A stretch of 64,000 nucleotides of DNA from Siphonodentalium dalli (GCA_032622095.1 CP136063.1:88329980-88393979), one strand, 5' to 3'. Positions 1 to 12,184 are shown, counted from the first letter of the stretch. Translations and numbers: made by a program. The notes: generated by a model not told the origin, from the sequence alone.

Positions 1-126
1 AAAAAATTATGTTATTAACTCAAACTGGTGGGAAAAAAATGATTGTATTATACTTAAACGGGGACTGTACACCAAATCCGGCCATTTATTGGACCATCTC
101 CTATTATACTCAACAGCATATATATA

Positions 127-340
127 CAACAAATGAATGAATTTGACCCATGGATTAGTGTAAAATACACTCACTTGTGCTCTATGAACGATGCAAACAA
201 CATAGTAATTATAATGAAAATGAATTTATGACTGGATTCATAAATTCATTTTCATTATAACTACCATGTTGTTTTCATCGTTCATAGAGCACATAAGTGT
301 ATTTTACACTAATCCATGGCTCAAATTCATTCATTTGTTG
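127..340. repeat. Palindromic MITE-like hairpin
   Basis: About 95-bp arms starting CAACAAATGAATGAATTTGA and ending in its complement, with few mismatches and a short loop. Flanks are TATATA-like, so the target duplication cannot be read. Confidence 0.75.
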
Positions 341-398
341 CATATATTGGGGTGGGTGTTATTAACCCATAATGAATTATCCTATTTAGTTTGAAATC

Positions 399-523
399 AG
401 GGACGCCGGAGAAGGGGGACATGCGGGCCCCCTTGCCCTGGCCCAGGGGAGTCCAGTTGGTATCCGTAAAGTGCCCTCCTGACTGATTTGCTCCCCTTAC
501 CCTTTGGTGCTTCCGGCGTTCCT
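399..523. repeat. GC-rich short element with 12-13 bp inverted ends
   Basis: Ends AGGGACGCCGGA and TTCCGGCGTTCCT; the interior is much richer in G+C than the flanks. No target duplication visible. Could be a small MITE or SINE fragment. Confidence 0.4.
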
Positions 524-715
524 ATTTTAAATTATACATTGGAATGGTCTAATTTTCATTTGTAGAGATGTCAGTGCTTTCAGACTCTTTATGTATATTT
601 CCATGGGAAAGACTTTTAGTCACTAATCTCTCTCTCTGGAATAAGCGAGATCACTGAGTCGCGGCCGCATTGGATTCATCCAGCTCCGTTCCGTGGTTTC
701 AGAGATTCATGCAGC

Positions 716-857
716 CCCGGTTCTGTGGTTTTAGTGCTACAGGTCAAAGTTCTGGAGTAGCATTTCCATATATGGAAGTGATGAATAATTCATGACTTCC
801 ATATATGGAATGCTACTCCAGAACTTTGACCTGTAGCACTAAAACCACAGAACCGGG
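716..857. repeat. Near-perfect palindrome
   Basis: Arms read CCGGTTCTGTGGTTTTAGTG, and so on through CCATATATGGAAG, around a short centre. Confidence 0.75.
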
Positions 858-888
858 CCTGGTGGGTCCAATATGGCTGCGGGTTAGT

Positions 889-1299
889 GACGCTGAATAG
901 GTCATTGTCACATGGTTTCTGGCAAAAAGACACCCAGGATCTCTTAAACTGTCAAAAAGACACCCAGGATCTCGTAAACTGTCAAAAAGACACCCAGGAT
1001 CTCCAAGTCTCGCCAAACAACGGGAAGTTTGTTTAGTCGTCTGCTATTAAATATAAAATATTATGATAATTATTTGTTTGTGATCGGAGTGAAATATCAA
1101 CGAGATTTAATTCGGCTTTGAGTCTGACTGTCAGCTCAATTCCGCATCCTTGATAGTTGGCCCAATATTAATAGCAGACGACTAAACAAAATTCCCGTTG
1201 TTTGGTGAGACTTTGAGATCCTGGGTGTCTTTTTGACAGTTTAAGAGATCCTGGGTGTCTTTTTGCCAGAAACCATGCGACAATGACCTATTCAGCGTT
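889..1299. repeat. Inverted-repeat element with 30-bp internal tandem repeats
   Basis: Arms 889-1045 and 1164-1299 are inverted copies (ACGCTGAATAGGTCATTGTC at the outside, AATAGCAGACGACTAAACAA inside). Each arm carries a 30-bp unit containing AAAAAGACACCCAGGATCTC: three copies on the left, two on the right. Short minus-strand open frames here are repeat translations. Confidence 0.7.
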
Positions 1300-1574
1300 A
1301 GTGACGGCATATGAAGTGACACCATTTTGGATTTTTGTAGCTATTATAGACAATACCCAGCTGCAATACCTGTCTGTAAACTGTATTGGCTGAACTAATT
1401 AAAGTTGGTGCATTTATTTTCATTGAAGCCATAATGTCAAATTTTGCTATCATTGTGTCTCAGTTTGGTACATATTTCACAGACTGAGCAGCTATTGAGA
1501 ATTGTGAGTGTTTATCATTAACTTCGTGTTTTAAGTCATCACAATTAAATGTTTGATAACGAAGAGGATGTATA

Positions 1575-2029
1575 CAGGCCTGAGAATAAGGTGCCTGTCA
1601 TTTGCAGAATGAGGTCCCCAGAGGGTGAATTTAGTGACACTATCCCGCATAGTGGGTTAGCATCACTAAATTCACCCTCTGGGGACCTCATTCTACTTTA
1701 TAGGCCTCATCTTCTCTGGAAAGTATCTGTGTCATCAAATTTCTATAGAAACTTAGATTCTATTTCTTTTTTAGTTTAGTTTCTCTATATTCCCAAATTG
1801 GCAGATACATTGCATAATCGAGGTTCCCAATGGGTGTACATCAAAATATTAACAATTTGGGAACTTCAATCTGAGTCTTTGTCTCCCATTGCAGATGAGG
1901 CCATGCAGAATGAGGTCCAAAGAGGGTGAATTTGGTGATACTAACCTGCTGTGTGGGATAGCGGAACTAAATTCACCCCTCTGTGAACCTCATTCTGCAA
2001 ATGACAGGCACACTTAAATCAGGCTTGGA
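1575..2029. mobile_element. B-type MITE (hAT-like), copy 1
   Basis: Ends CAGGCCTGA and TCAGGCTTG. Each end is itself a hairpin built on GAATGAGGTCCCCAGAGGGT. About 455 bp. Confidence 0.7.
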
Positions 2030-2348
2030 TGTATATTGTATATTTTATTCCTATGAAAACATGATTATCATATTTCTGTAAAGAGATATGTGTTGTAAAT
2101 CTATGGGTTTTTTTTGTAATGACAGCAATAGATATGTGATTATACATCATTGTGTGGTTAGTCAGGATCAAAATAATTAGCTGTGAATTCCACTTGGTAA
2201 TGCCAAACTTGTCTCAACTGATTTGGTTTGCGAGTTCATTGATTATTAGAATTAGAGAGCCTAAGAGAGGTTTCTTAAAATTGCCATTACAACTAACAGT
2301 TAGAAATATGTTGGAATCCTTGTACTGTATCATAACATTAGACCTTAA

Positions 2349-2863
2349 AGGTGGATTATCCCTTCGGCAACATGATCTATATTGTTTCCTGGGTATGAAA
2401 TAATAAACACGAATCAAAGACCACTGTCCAGAAACGCGTCTATCAATTAATATTGATTTTGTTTCATATAAAATAACTTTGTGCCATTCACTAATGGTCC
2501 CTGATATTCACAATTTTTTTTGTTATTTGCATTTTTTTGTTATTTCAGTTGTTTTAATCATTGAAAATAAGCATATGCTACATTCTAGATATTATCTACT
2601 TGAATCGCACTTAATATTACTATAGATACAATCAACCAGAGACATTTTGTGGCTCGCATATGTTCGGAGCACCATGCTGGAGGACTCTGTCTAAAAGTTC
2701 TGTTTATAGAACAGAAGTGTCCCATCAATTGAATAAAATAATATCGAAATAAAATAAATATTAATTGATAGAATCGTTTCTTGGCACGGATTTCCAACTC
2801 ATAGATCTTATTTCATACCCAGGAAACTATCTAAAAAAAATTATTTAAAGAGATAATCCATCT
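2349..2863. mobile_element. M-type TTAA-flanked MITE
   Basis: TTAA at 2345-2348 and 2864-2867 flank inverted ends AGGTGGATTATC and GATAATCCATCT. 515 bp. The right TTAA also abuts a partial G-type element. Confidence 0.65.
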
Positions 2864-2867
2864 TTAA

Positions 2868-3130
2868 AGGGATGCAAGGAACTCGCGGTGGGTAAATGTG
2901 CAAAAATTATAAAAGTCTGTAAAAACATCACGACCAATAAGAACATGGAGAATAGATAAACGTTGTTCTTCTATCAATTATTAATAGCTCTCCAATAACA
3001 AATGTTCGTGTATGGAAACCATTGCTATGTAAACATAACTTCAGTCCTTCCTCGTGTTTGAACATTTTCTTCGGATGTATCATGGTTGATTGTGATCGTG
3101 ATTTTGCGAATGCGCTCTAACAACTGCATT
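2868..3130. repeat. Partial G-type repeat
   Basis: Shares the GTGGGTAAATGTGCAAAAAT and CATGGAGAATAGATAAAC stretches with copies at 16276, 30172 and 36752. The right end is not found. Confidence 0.5.
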
Positions 3131-3193
3131 TTCCATTGACATGCCTCATACATTGTGATTAATTCTGGATGTTCTTAAGAATTCTCTAAGTTG

Positions 3194-3612
3194 AAAGCCT
3201 GCAAATAGTGTGTCTGTCATTTGCAGAATGAGGTCCCCCAAAAGAATGAATTTTGTGATGCTATCCTGCTAAGCGTGCTAGATTCATCCTCTGGGAACCT
3301 CATTCTGCTTAGACCGACTCAACAGATTGAAGTTCCCAAGTTGCAGTTGGTGATGTTCTCCCATTAGTCACCTCGGTTATGCAATTTATCTTCTGCAAAT
3401 TATAGGATACAGAAAATTCCCAGTAGGGAACAAGTAACTAAAAACAATGTTAATTTGAGACCATAGCTATTTCCTAGAAGATGAGGCCTAAGCAGAATGA
3501 GGTCCCCAGAGGGTGAATTTGGTGATGCTAGCCTGCTGTGTGTGATAGCATCACTAATTCACCCTCTGGGGACCTCATTCTGCAAATGACAGGCACACTA
3601 TCTGCAGGCTTG
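3194..3612. mobile_element. B-type MITE, copy 2
   Basis: Ends AAAGCCTGCAAATAG and CTGCAGGCTTG. TCTAAGTTG is repeated on both sides (3185-3193 and 3613-3621). Confidence 0.8.
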
Positions 3613-3700
3613 TCTAAGTTGCATATTTGTTGCAGCTCATGGCTCTGAGATATATTACACATGCCTGAATCTAAACTTACCTAATTTCCCAAGGGATGTA

Positions 3701-3913
3701 CAGTAATGCCCAAAGTATATGACCCTTTAACCACAGCAGAATTATGGGAAATTTTTCCGGATTTAGTTGGAAATATGGCTTGTTGCCATTCATCGGAAAG
3801 CTCTCACCAAGAGATTTCCAATGAATGGCAACAAGCCATATTTCCGACTAAATCCGGAAAAATTACCCATAATTCTGCTGTGATTTAGGGGTTGATTATT
3901 TAGGACATTACTG
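3701..3913. mobile_element. A-type palindromic MITE (Tc1/mariner-like), copy 1
   Basis: CAGTAATGCC...GGACATTACTG between TA dinucleotides; the whole element is one long hairpin (GGAAATATGGCTTGTTGCCA in both arms). Confidence 0.8.
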
Positions 3914-4265
3914 TACTTAAATATTTCTGGATTTCCTGATTGAGTTTAGCAGTGAGATAGGGCTTCTTTAGTTTAATCCAATGAAATTTACTTGCTTCAA
4001 TCCAGTTATGCATTGCTAGAGTCATACGGCAAATTATTACACGTTTTGGAGAAATTTGATTGGGAAAAAGAAAAAAGTGTTAGTTGCCTAAGAAAGTTGG
4101 AGGAGGGGGGGGGGGGGGTGCAATTATACCCGACTTCTTTAAGAATTCACCATCCCTGAGCTTTGTCGTAGAGTTACATTGAGATGGTGGGACATAACAG
4201 ATAAAGCTTTGTTTACTACCAGCCTGTTTCTTTGCTGATGACAGACACTCAGATTCTAAATTTAA

Positions 4266-4768
4266 AGGCCCACTTAATTTTCGAGTCACAAATATTTTTT
4301 TTATAGTACCTTGATATATGGTTTTAATAACAATCTATGCCATAAAATATGATTAAAATACTATAATTCATCGCCATTTGAAGAGTCTGTGTCTCAGAAG
4401 ATGCCCATAGAGAAATAGAAAACAGCTGAAATCATAAAATGACCCCCCCCCCCCCCCCCCCTCGTTATATCTCTCAGCATGCAATAGAATTAAAACTAAA
4501 AAATGTATTTTCAATGGAAGGGGATTAACTCTATTTTAAAATATCGAGTTATTCCCCCTCCATTGAATATAGTACACTTTGCACAACAAAACCAGATGAA
4601 ACTTAAGCACAAAAACATGTCGGTTACTCAACAAAAACAACATGTTCACAGTTTATTACACCGGATAAGTTGATAATACAATGTTTTGGAGCTTCCTCTT
4701 TCAAATGGTATATAATATGGCATATATTTTATATATGTGATCTGGGGGTTCGAAAATTAAGTGGGCCT
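4266..4768. mobile_element. F-type TTAA-flanked MITE, copy 1
   Basis: TTAA, then AGGCCCACTTAATTTTCGAG, and at the other end CGAAAATTAAGTGGGCCT then TTAA. A C-run (4443-4461) lies inside. 503 bp. Confidence 0.7.
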
Positions 4769-4921
4769 TTAATAACTATACTGACACCCTATGGAAACAA
4801 TTGGAACTCAAATTACCACCATCATGCCCCTCTTTCACCAGTATTATAGCTATTTTCCTATAAAGCATTCAGTATTTCCACCCAAGCTTCACTAATATCT
4901 GATGTTTTGTCTCATAGTGTC

Positions 4922-5311
4922 CAAGTCTGGAAATAGTGTGTCTGGCATTTGCAGAATGAGGTCCCCAGCCGTTGAATTTAGTGATGATACCCTGCACAGC
5001 AGGCTACCATAACCAACTACACCCTCTGGGGATCTCATTCTGTTTAGGCCTCATCTTCTGGGAAGTATCTGTAATCTCAAATTAACATTGTTTTTAGTAA
5101 CTTTTGCCCTTCTGTCAAGTTTCTATATTCTTAACGAGTGAACATTAGCAACTTCAACTGAGAAACTTCAATCTGATCCTGGTCGCCCATAGCAGTTGAG
5201 GCTCACAGTATGAATTTGGGGATGCTAGCCCATCGTGTGGGATAGCGTCACTACTAAATTCACCCTCTGTGGACCTCATTCTGCAAATGTCTGACACTAT
5301 TTCCAGGCTTA
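4922..5311. mobile_element. B-type MITE, copy 3
   Basis: CAAGTCTGGAAATAGTG...CTATTTCCAGGCTT ends with the family's internal hairpins, more diverged than other copies. Confidence 0.7.
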
Positions 5312-5401
5312 GGTACTGGCAAATACAAAACATCAAACATTAGCAAAGCTTGGGTGGAAATATTCAATACTCAGTGTATGTCACATTATAATTATCTTGA
5401 G

Positions 5402-5700
5402 ATGATAGATAGATAGTTTATTTGTCAGAACGCATACAATTTTAACACACAAAAAATTTGAAATAATAGAAAATTATATGTCGACATAGACTTGGGTGTG
5501 AGCTGTCTTCCTGTCAACCCCATTAGTTACTTAGTTACAGAAGTATATCTTGCTGGCAATCATGCTGCTGGGAACTGCACAAATTCACATCAATAAGTTT
5601 TTGACAGTCATATATGACTATTCTTGGGGAAAGGTACCGCACTAATGTAGCTTTTTTGGACTGTCATGTGTTGTAAGATAATGGGAGATACAGGTTTGTG
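5402..5700 (-). repeat. Possible 3' end of a non-LTR retroelement
   Basis: On the minus strand the sequence ends AATAAACTATCTATCTATC, the usual look of a LINE/SINE 3' end with a simple-repeat tail. No reverse-transcriptase coding sequence visible. Confidence 0.35.
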
Positions 5701-5846
5701 ACGAGCCGAGTCCTAACATGTACATGTAACATGTACTTACAATTTATTTACCTTTTACTGAATGGATGCTCCTGTACAGTTAGTTATAAGAGTGTATTTT
5801 TGAATTGTCCATTTCTCACCTAGAGTGATATTCAATAAGTGTTTAA

Positions 5847-6285
5847 CCCTTTACCCAACAGAACGGCCCTGTGCCAATGCATTCTCTTATATATGCGAGT
5901 CGACCATAGGTCGCCTCGCATATATAAGAGAATGCATTGGCTTAACACATATTAAAAATGACAAAATTGTCAAAGAATGTAGAAAAATATTATAAAAATT
6001 GTTAAAAAATGTAAGACAAAATTGTTAAAGAATGTAAGAAAAAATGATAAAAAAAGATTTTTTTTAGGCCAATGCATTCTCTTATATATGCGAGGCGACC
6101 TATGGTCGACTCGCATATATAAGAGAATGCATTGGCACAGGGCATAACTGTAACTATCACAATGTGGTCAAGTAGCCGGTTCCAATGATATCCATATTTG
6201 TATGGTTCTATTGAGACAGACCAAAGACATTTTAGGCTGTTGAAGCTTTATTTGGGCGTTTTTGGCCGTTCTGTTGGGTAAAGGG
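5847..6285. mobile_element. C-type TTAA-flanked MITE (piggyBac-like), copy 1
   Basis: TTAA|CCCTTTACCCAAC ... GTTGGGTAAAGGG|TTGA. Inside are two hairpins of ATTCTCTTATATATGCGAG. Opposite orientation to the copies at 26181, 62285 and 62828. Confidence 0.8.
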
Positions 6286-6545
6286 TTGATAGTAAACGAC
6301 CAGTTCAAATTGAAATTTGACTGTTCATATGTTTGTACTCATCAATGAGCTGAGAAGATGAAGAAAGGTGGTTCATTTTCATATTATTGGGTCCTAGTCG
6401 TCTTGATCCTGGCTGCTTGTTATGATTATCACTAGTCTTTCAGTGTAAAATTTTGTCAAAAGATTGTTTGTTCAAAGCTAAAAATATATATATCTGAAAT
6501 CAAGAATTCTCTTCATTTGTCCCTTGTGTTTTGATGGGCTATTAA

Positions 6546-7169
6546 CCCTTTTAATGACTGGGGCTTCCTGATTTTTATGTGTAACCATAATAGTATGGTA
6601 CACATAGTGTGATGTCCGGATTGATCACTCCTCGTTCGTCCATCTGTTCGTCCATAGACACTTTACGCATGGTGCGATAACTCAACCAATTTTTTTACGG
6701 AGTTATGGCCCTTCTTCGACTTAAAATTCACGCATGCTGCAATAACTCAAAAAAAAAATTATCTGATCGAAACCTAATTTGTTATGTGAGTTTCTTAGCC
6801 CAAAATACAGATAGAATTTCAATTTGGGTTTGACCCGAATTTTTTTAAATGGAGTTATGGCCCTTGGGGGACAATTTTTTTTTTAATCTTCGAAGATTAA
6901 AATTGAATGTTATGGATTTTAGCGTCTAAGCTGAAAATAGCTAATCACTATTGCCAAGGTATGGGTTGAACATCTGCTGATCGATAGGGAGCCTCGCATA
7001 TATAAGAGAATACAATGGCCTAACAATATTTACCTTGACCTTGTAAGCCAGACAGCCAGTGCATTCTCTTATGTATGTGAGGCTCCCTATGGGAGACTCG
7101 CATATATAAGAGAATGCACTGGCATAGGATATTTAATGCTGCAGCAGCACAGCTCCTGTCATGAAAGGG
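6546..7169. mobile_element. C-type MITE carrying an L-type insert, copy 2
   Basis: TTAA at 6542-6545 and 7170-7173, ends CCTTTTAATGACTGGGGCTT and CTGTCATGAAAGGG. The interior at about 6590-6985 is L-type repeat. Confidence 0.65.
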
Positions 7170-7309
7170 TTAAATGTAGGCTTACATCTTTTCATTGCAT
7201 CAGGGATGAGGGGTTGAATAATAAACCAGGTCCCAAGTTCACATCCTTCCCACTCATGTTCACTCATATATTTATTACGCATCATCTTCATTATTCTTTT
7301 TATATGCAC

Positions 7310-7552
7310 TTTTGAAAAAAAGGTCGTATTATGTAATCAGTCTGTCCGTCATCTGTTGGGGCGTACATCCATCCGTCTGTCCATTAACATTTTTGGTTTC
7401 TGATCAATAACTGTTGTTTGGATTACTTGATCTGAACCAAAGTCGGTATGTGTATTTCCCAGCTAAAAATACAGGCCAAGTTCGAATGTGGGTTCCCTCC
7501 AATTATTTTTACAGGAGTTACTGCCCTTTTTCGACTTAGAATTTGACCATCT
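7310..7552. repeat. L-type interspersed repeat (left part)
   Basis: Contains CTGTCCGTCATCTG, CAGCTAAAAATACAGGCCAA and TTCGACTTAGAATTTGA, shared in inverse orientation with 40560-41080. Continues after the hAT insertion at 8485-8533. Confidence 0.6.
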
Positions 7553-8476
7553 TGGGGCCCGATGAAGCTTCGAGATTCGATTCGATTTTGAATCTATCGT
7601 TTCCGATTCAATTCGAAAGCAGTAGGGTGATCACCTAATTACGCATGCGTATCAACACTTCCGCCTAGTGTGGACGAGAATTTTCGAGAAAAAAAAAAAA
7701 CAGATTTTGTCGCCTTTAGGGGAAGAAACTGAGGTAGACATCAAAATGTCTTCTTAAGTGTTCTCAAATTCTTAAACAAAAGAAATTGTCGCCCTAATCT
7801 CCAATCAAGGCTTTCCAACCGACAGGCCCAAGTTGGGATATTATATATAGTTCTCTGCAATCCAGTTTGCTTATGCGCCATTCCCAAGTCATGATGTGCA
7901 ATTTTGATATCGCGCGTGCCTGCTGTGCGTGACAGGGTGAAGCGTACATGCGCAGAAGAGTTTCCGTTTGCAATGACTCGAATCAGACTCAGACTCCACA
8001 GTTGTTGGAAATTTGTGTCAAAAACCCAGAAAGAACAGATATCCCCACCCTACTTATTATACTATTGTATAGTTTAATAAGTAGTGGTGGGAATATGTTT
8101 TTTTTCGGGGTTTTGACACAAATTTCCAACAACTGTGATTGACTCCAAAGTTCCAAACTGCTTACTTTCACGAACTTCACGCAGAGTGGCAGTGGCACAA
8201 AATATGAAATGATGTTGTGCCATTCTCATATATTAAACTGTGATTAAATATTGTTCATATCATGTTATAGAAATTAAGTTCAATGAACCTCCTTCGTAAT
8301 CTTGAGTTATCTCACTAACGTTATAAAATCATCTGACATTTGCCCTCATTTTTGCTCGTACCTCCCACTGATCGGTACCCGCGAATCTACTAAAGTGTTT
8401 GAAAAAGATTCGATTCAATTTCGAATCATTATCCCGATACGATTCGATATTGAAATTGCCGATTCGTCGGGCCCTA
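7553..8476. mobile_element. hAT-like non-autonomous transposon, 924 bp
   Basis: Inverted ends TGGGGCCCGATGAA and TTCGTCGGGCCCTA; flanks GACCATCT (7545-7552) and GACCGTCT (8477-8484) form an 8-bp duplication with one change. Flanking L repeat is continuous across the gap, and an uninterrupted paralogue exists near 40905. A further hairpin sits at 7997-8137. No transposase. Confidence 0.82.
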
Positions 8477-8537
8477 GACCGTCTGTTAACATTTTTGGTT
8501 TCCGACCGATAACTCCAATTTGGACAAAAGCTGTTAA

Positions 8538-8778
8538 CCCTTTCATGAGGGGAGCGTCCTGAAATTTTGTGAAAACCCTGTGCCAATGCATTCTCTTATA
8601 TATGCGAGTCCCCACATAGGGAGCCTCGCATATATAAGAGAATGCATTGGCCTAACAATATTTATTTTGACCTTGTAAGCCCAGTGAATTCTCTTATATA
8701 TGGGAGTCTCGCATATATAAGAAAATGCACTGACAGAGTCTTTAATGCTGCACCAGCACATCTCCCACCAAAAAAGGG
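8538..8778. mobile_element. C-type MITE, copy 3
   Basis: TTAA at 8534-8537 and 8779-8782; CCCTTTCATGAGGGGAGC ... AAAAAAGGG; two ATATATGCGAG hairpins. Confidence 0.8.
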
Positions 8779-8836
8779 TTAAAGGACAAGACCGCCCCAC
8801 CCATTCTGGTCTGGATCCCTGCCTGGGACCAGTTAA

Positions 8837-9304
8837 AAGCAGTCCATTCCATGTAAAAGAATATTCTTATTTCAGAACATAGTCATTACATACATACACA
8901 GAACGACACGTGTTAGTGCGGAAGGATAGAATGAGAGGCACAGCCTCGAGTTCTGTCCTACCACGATGGCACAAGTACCGTATCAACAAACCCATTAACA
9001 CACATGTCGCTCTGTGTTTATTACAACCAAAGCATTGGATAATATTATGAAAATTATATTTGGACAAAAATATTTGAACTTTAATAGCGATGTTTTTTAA
9101 AAACATTTTGATAAAATTAGCAATGTTTGTTGAAAAATCACTGTAACAGTTTTGTTTACATATCAATGGTTTCAACATGCAAAATTTCTTCATTGGTGAA
9201 CTATCAATAATGAATATAACAACAAAGTTTATCTGTTTCGCCATGTTCTTCTTGGTGGTGATATTTAAGACTTTTATATTTTTTCGCACTGCGAGTGCCT
9301 CCCT
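8837..9304. repeat. G-type repeat
   Basis: Right end GCGAGTGCCTCCCT then TTAA matches the G family (also 30983). The left boundary at a TTAA (8833) is uncertain. The 140-codon minus-strand open frame here is repeat sequence. Confidence 0.45.
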
Positions 9305-9498
9305 TTAAGCAGCGGAATTCTTCCACTATTGAATCACTACATTCAGTCAGTCAGACTAATGGGGTCGACAGGTCAGGGGAAAACTCGAAAAGGAGGTTCA
9401 AACAGTATAGCCCAATGGCTAGAAGTAAAAGGCCATGCTTGTCCTTGTCAGAGTAACATACATGCAACTATTGATATTAGAGGCTTTGAGTCCATTAA

Positions 9499-10741
9499 CC
9501 CTTCTATGACTGAAGCTTCCTGAAATTTTGCGAAAACCTTGTGCCAATGCATTCTCTTATATATGCGAGTCTCCCATAGGGAGCCTCGCATACATAAGAG
9601 AATGCATTGGCCTAACAATATTTATCTTGACCTCGTAAGCCAGTGTATTCTGTTATATATGCAAAGCTCCCTATGGGAGACTCACATATATAATAGAATG
9701 AATGGCACAGGATATTTAATGCTGCACCAGTGCAGCCAGAGGCAGACTGGGCCAAGAAACCGGCCCGGGAAATTAATATAATACCGGCCCATCTGTTTTT
9801 GGGGGGGGGGGGGAGAGGCATCCACAGTCCACCACTGCACCCCCCCCCCCCTTGAATCAGAATCAGACCAAATACATATTTTTCCATTTGCACCCCCCCC
9901 CCCCTTGAATCAGATGCAGACCAAATACATGTTTTTGCATAATTCCATTTGCACCTCTGGTCTAATATCCTATATATTCATAAACCATGGTTCTATATAT
10001 TCCCGGTATGAGACCATTCAGATATTTTTACCTGAAAAATTGCATAAAATCTAACATCTAGCGGTCTAACTCCAGACAAATGCACACGGCTACGGACAAG
10101 AGACCAGGACACACCGGGCTGTTCATGGTTGTTCGGCCCGGGGTGAGAACATTTTGAAAACTATACAAGAAAATCTCGAATCCGATAAACTAGACTGGCA
10201 TCAACTGAAGCGTTCCTATTTTCTTGTAAATTTCAATTGGGGGAGGGGTGCGTAAGAATTTTGTTTGGATTTACAGCTGGGAGTTACCGTTAAAATCTCG
10301 AGATTAATGGGGTCTTTACGTGGTGTTATATGATGCCGACAAGTTCATTTAATGTCAAAATTACGATTAGCCAATTCGGCTGGTTAAACAACACATGTGG
10401 CGGCCCACGTCCGGAATTTTCCCGGTCTCCCGATCGGCCATGCAGTCCGCCTCTGCCCTCATGAATTTATGTGAGAAGAGTACCATCTTATTGGATACAC
10501 AGCTGGTTAAACAACACATGTGGCGGCCCACGTCGGTTTCATTTGCGGCCCAAGTTGTGGTTGGGCGGCCCAACCACATATACCCCCCCCCCCCCCCAAA
10601 CCGTAAAAAAAACCCCTCGGATTCTCGCTTGATAGAAAATCACGTGGAATCAGAATTTTTCTGGCCTCCGGGCCATCGGGAAATTTCCCGGTCTCCCGAT
10701 CGGCCAGTCCGCCTCTGAGTGCAGCTCCCATTATGGAAGGG
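9499..10741. mobile_element. C-type MITE, copy 4, interrupted by a hAT-like element
   Basis: TTAA at 9495-9498 and 10742-10745; the C sequence runs to 9736 and resumes at 10718. Confidence 0.8.
9737..10717. mobile_element. hAT-like transposon nested in a C-type MITE, 981 bp
   Basis: Inverted ends CAGAGGCAGACTGG and CCAGTCCGCCTCTG; AGTGCAGC duplicated exactly at 9729-9736 and 10718-10725. Inside are C-runs and a direct repeat of CTGGTTAAACAACACATGTG at 10379 and 10502. No transposase frame. Confidence 0.87.
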
Positions 10742-10872
10742 TTAAGCTGGGGGGAAGATTGAAGTGAGAAGATTGTGCGCATTGAAATAGTTTATTTACT
10801 GAACAACACCTATTCAACAAAATAAAAAAAACCAAGGATCGGATGATTAACAATGTAACAAGATTGCTCCCA

Positions 10873-11325
10873 GGTCATAAAAATAGTGAAATTAAATAAA
10901 TAGTGAAATTAAATAAATAGTTAAATTAAATAAATAAGACTGATCATTTATAAATAGTAGAATTAAACAAATAAGACTGATAAGTTGTAAATAATGGAAT
11001 GAAATAATTGAGACTCATCAGTTATACAGTAATGCTCTAAATAATCGACTCCTTAACCACAGCAGAATTATGGGTAACTTTTCAGGATTTTGTCGGAAAT
11101 ATGACTTGTTGCCATTCATCAGAAAGCTCTCACCATATTTCCGACTAAATCCTGAAAAATTACCCATAATTCTATTGTGCTTAAGAAGTTGATTATTTAG
11201 GCATTACTGTAAATGAGACTCATCAGTCAGCATCAGTTATAAATAATGAAATGTAATAAATGAGACTCATCAGTTGTAAATAGTGGAATTCAATAGATCA
11301 GTATGAGTAATAAATAAGTTAATTA
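10873..11325. repeat. Degenerate AT-rich tandem repeat
   Basis: Diverged units of AAATAGTGAAATTAAATAAA and GAGACTCATCAGTTGTAAAT types; an A-type MITE (11027-11209) is inserted in it. Confidence 0.55.
11027..11209. mobile_element. A-type MITE, copy 2
   Basis: CAGTAATGCTCTAAATAATC ... GGCATTACTG with TA flanks; arms slightly shortened. Confidence 0.8.
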
Positions 11326-11520
11326 CAGTAATGCCCTAAATAATCGACTGCTTAACCACAGCAGAATTATGTGTAATTTTTCAGGATTTAGTCGGAAATA
11401 TGGCTTGTTCTCACTGAGAGCTTTCCGATGAATGACAACAAGCCATATTTCCGACTAAATCCTGAAAAATTACCCATAATTCTGCTGAGGTTAAGGAGTT
11501 GATTATATAGGGCATTACTG
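11326..11520. mobile_element. A-type MITE, copy 3
   Basis: CAGTAATGCCCTAAATAATC ... GGGCATTACTG with TA flanks. Confidence 0.8.
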
Positions 11521-11752
11521 TAGGCTAGCAAACAGACTCCTGTTCCATGAAGTTAGCAATGACAGCTTTATAACATAGCAACAGCAACCTACAAAATAAC
11601 CAACTCATTCTCACAGAGAACACAGTGGGGATAAGACATGTTGAGATTCACATGTGAGTGACTTCTGTAGGCTCATGTGCCACGACTCGCCATTTTCTAA
11701 ATATCTCAATGTAGAATCTACATGTGTAGGGCAAGATTATCAGGTCAGGTAC

Positions 11753-12184
11753 ATCCTGAATTCCACTATTATAGTGGTTATGACCATTACCATTTTGTGA
11801 ATTTGATAAAAGTGGGATAATCCAAAATCATATTTCACACAAATTATTCAAAATCAGTGTCGCAATAATTCAGTATCTTTCATATATTTTGTCCAGGAGA
11901 ATGATTAAATAAGATTAATAATGACAGCATACGATAAGCAACTCAATTATCATTCAATTAGTTTAAATGTTATGAAGGAGTGATTGAGTCATCCTGTTAT
12001 AGTCATTTTGAAAGGCATATATTAGTAATATTATTTGCGCAAATTTTTTTATCAGAAGACTGTTCATTCGCTGTGATATTGTTAAGAGTGAAATTTGGCT
12101 GTGCACCGTCTTCTATTCCCGATGCCTTGACATTAATATGTTGTGGTCATATACCACTATAATAGTGGAATTCATGAAATCCTG
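11753..12184. repeat. Inverted-repeat element
   Basis: GAATTCCACTATTATAGTGG at 11758 and its complement near 12172; outer limits approximate. Confidence 0.55.

Larger units (their letters stand above)
1..1570. other. Downstream intergenic: stacked inverted repeats, no gene
   Basis: Filled by palindromes at 127-340, 399-523, 716-857 and 889-1299, listed separately. No coding sequence is supported. Confidence 0.6.

Noticed and set aside
5870-6140. Regularly spaced repeated TATATATGCGAG blocks as a CRISPR-like array
   Set aside because: They are the hairpin arms of C-type MITEs, in inverted pairs, without constant repeats and unique spacers.
8867-9289. 140-codon minus-strand open frame
   Set aside because: Falls in G-type repeat sequence shared with several non-coding copies.
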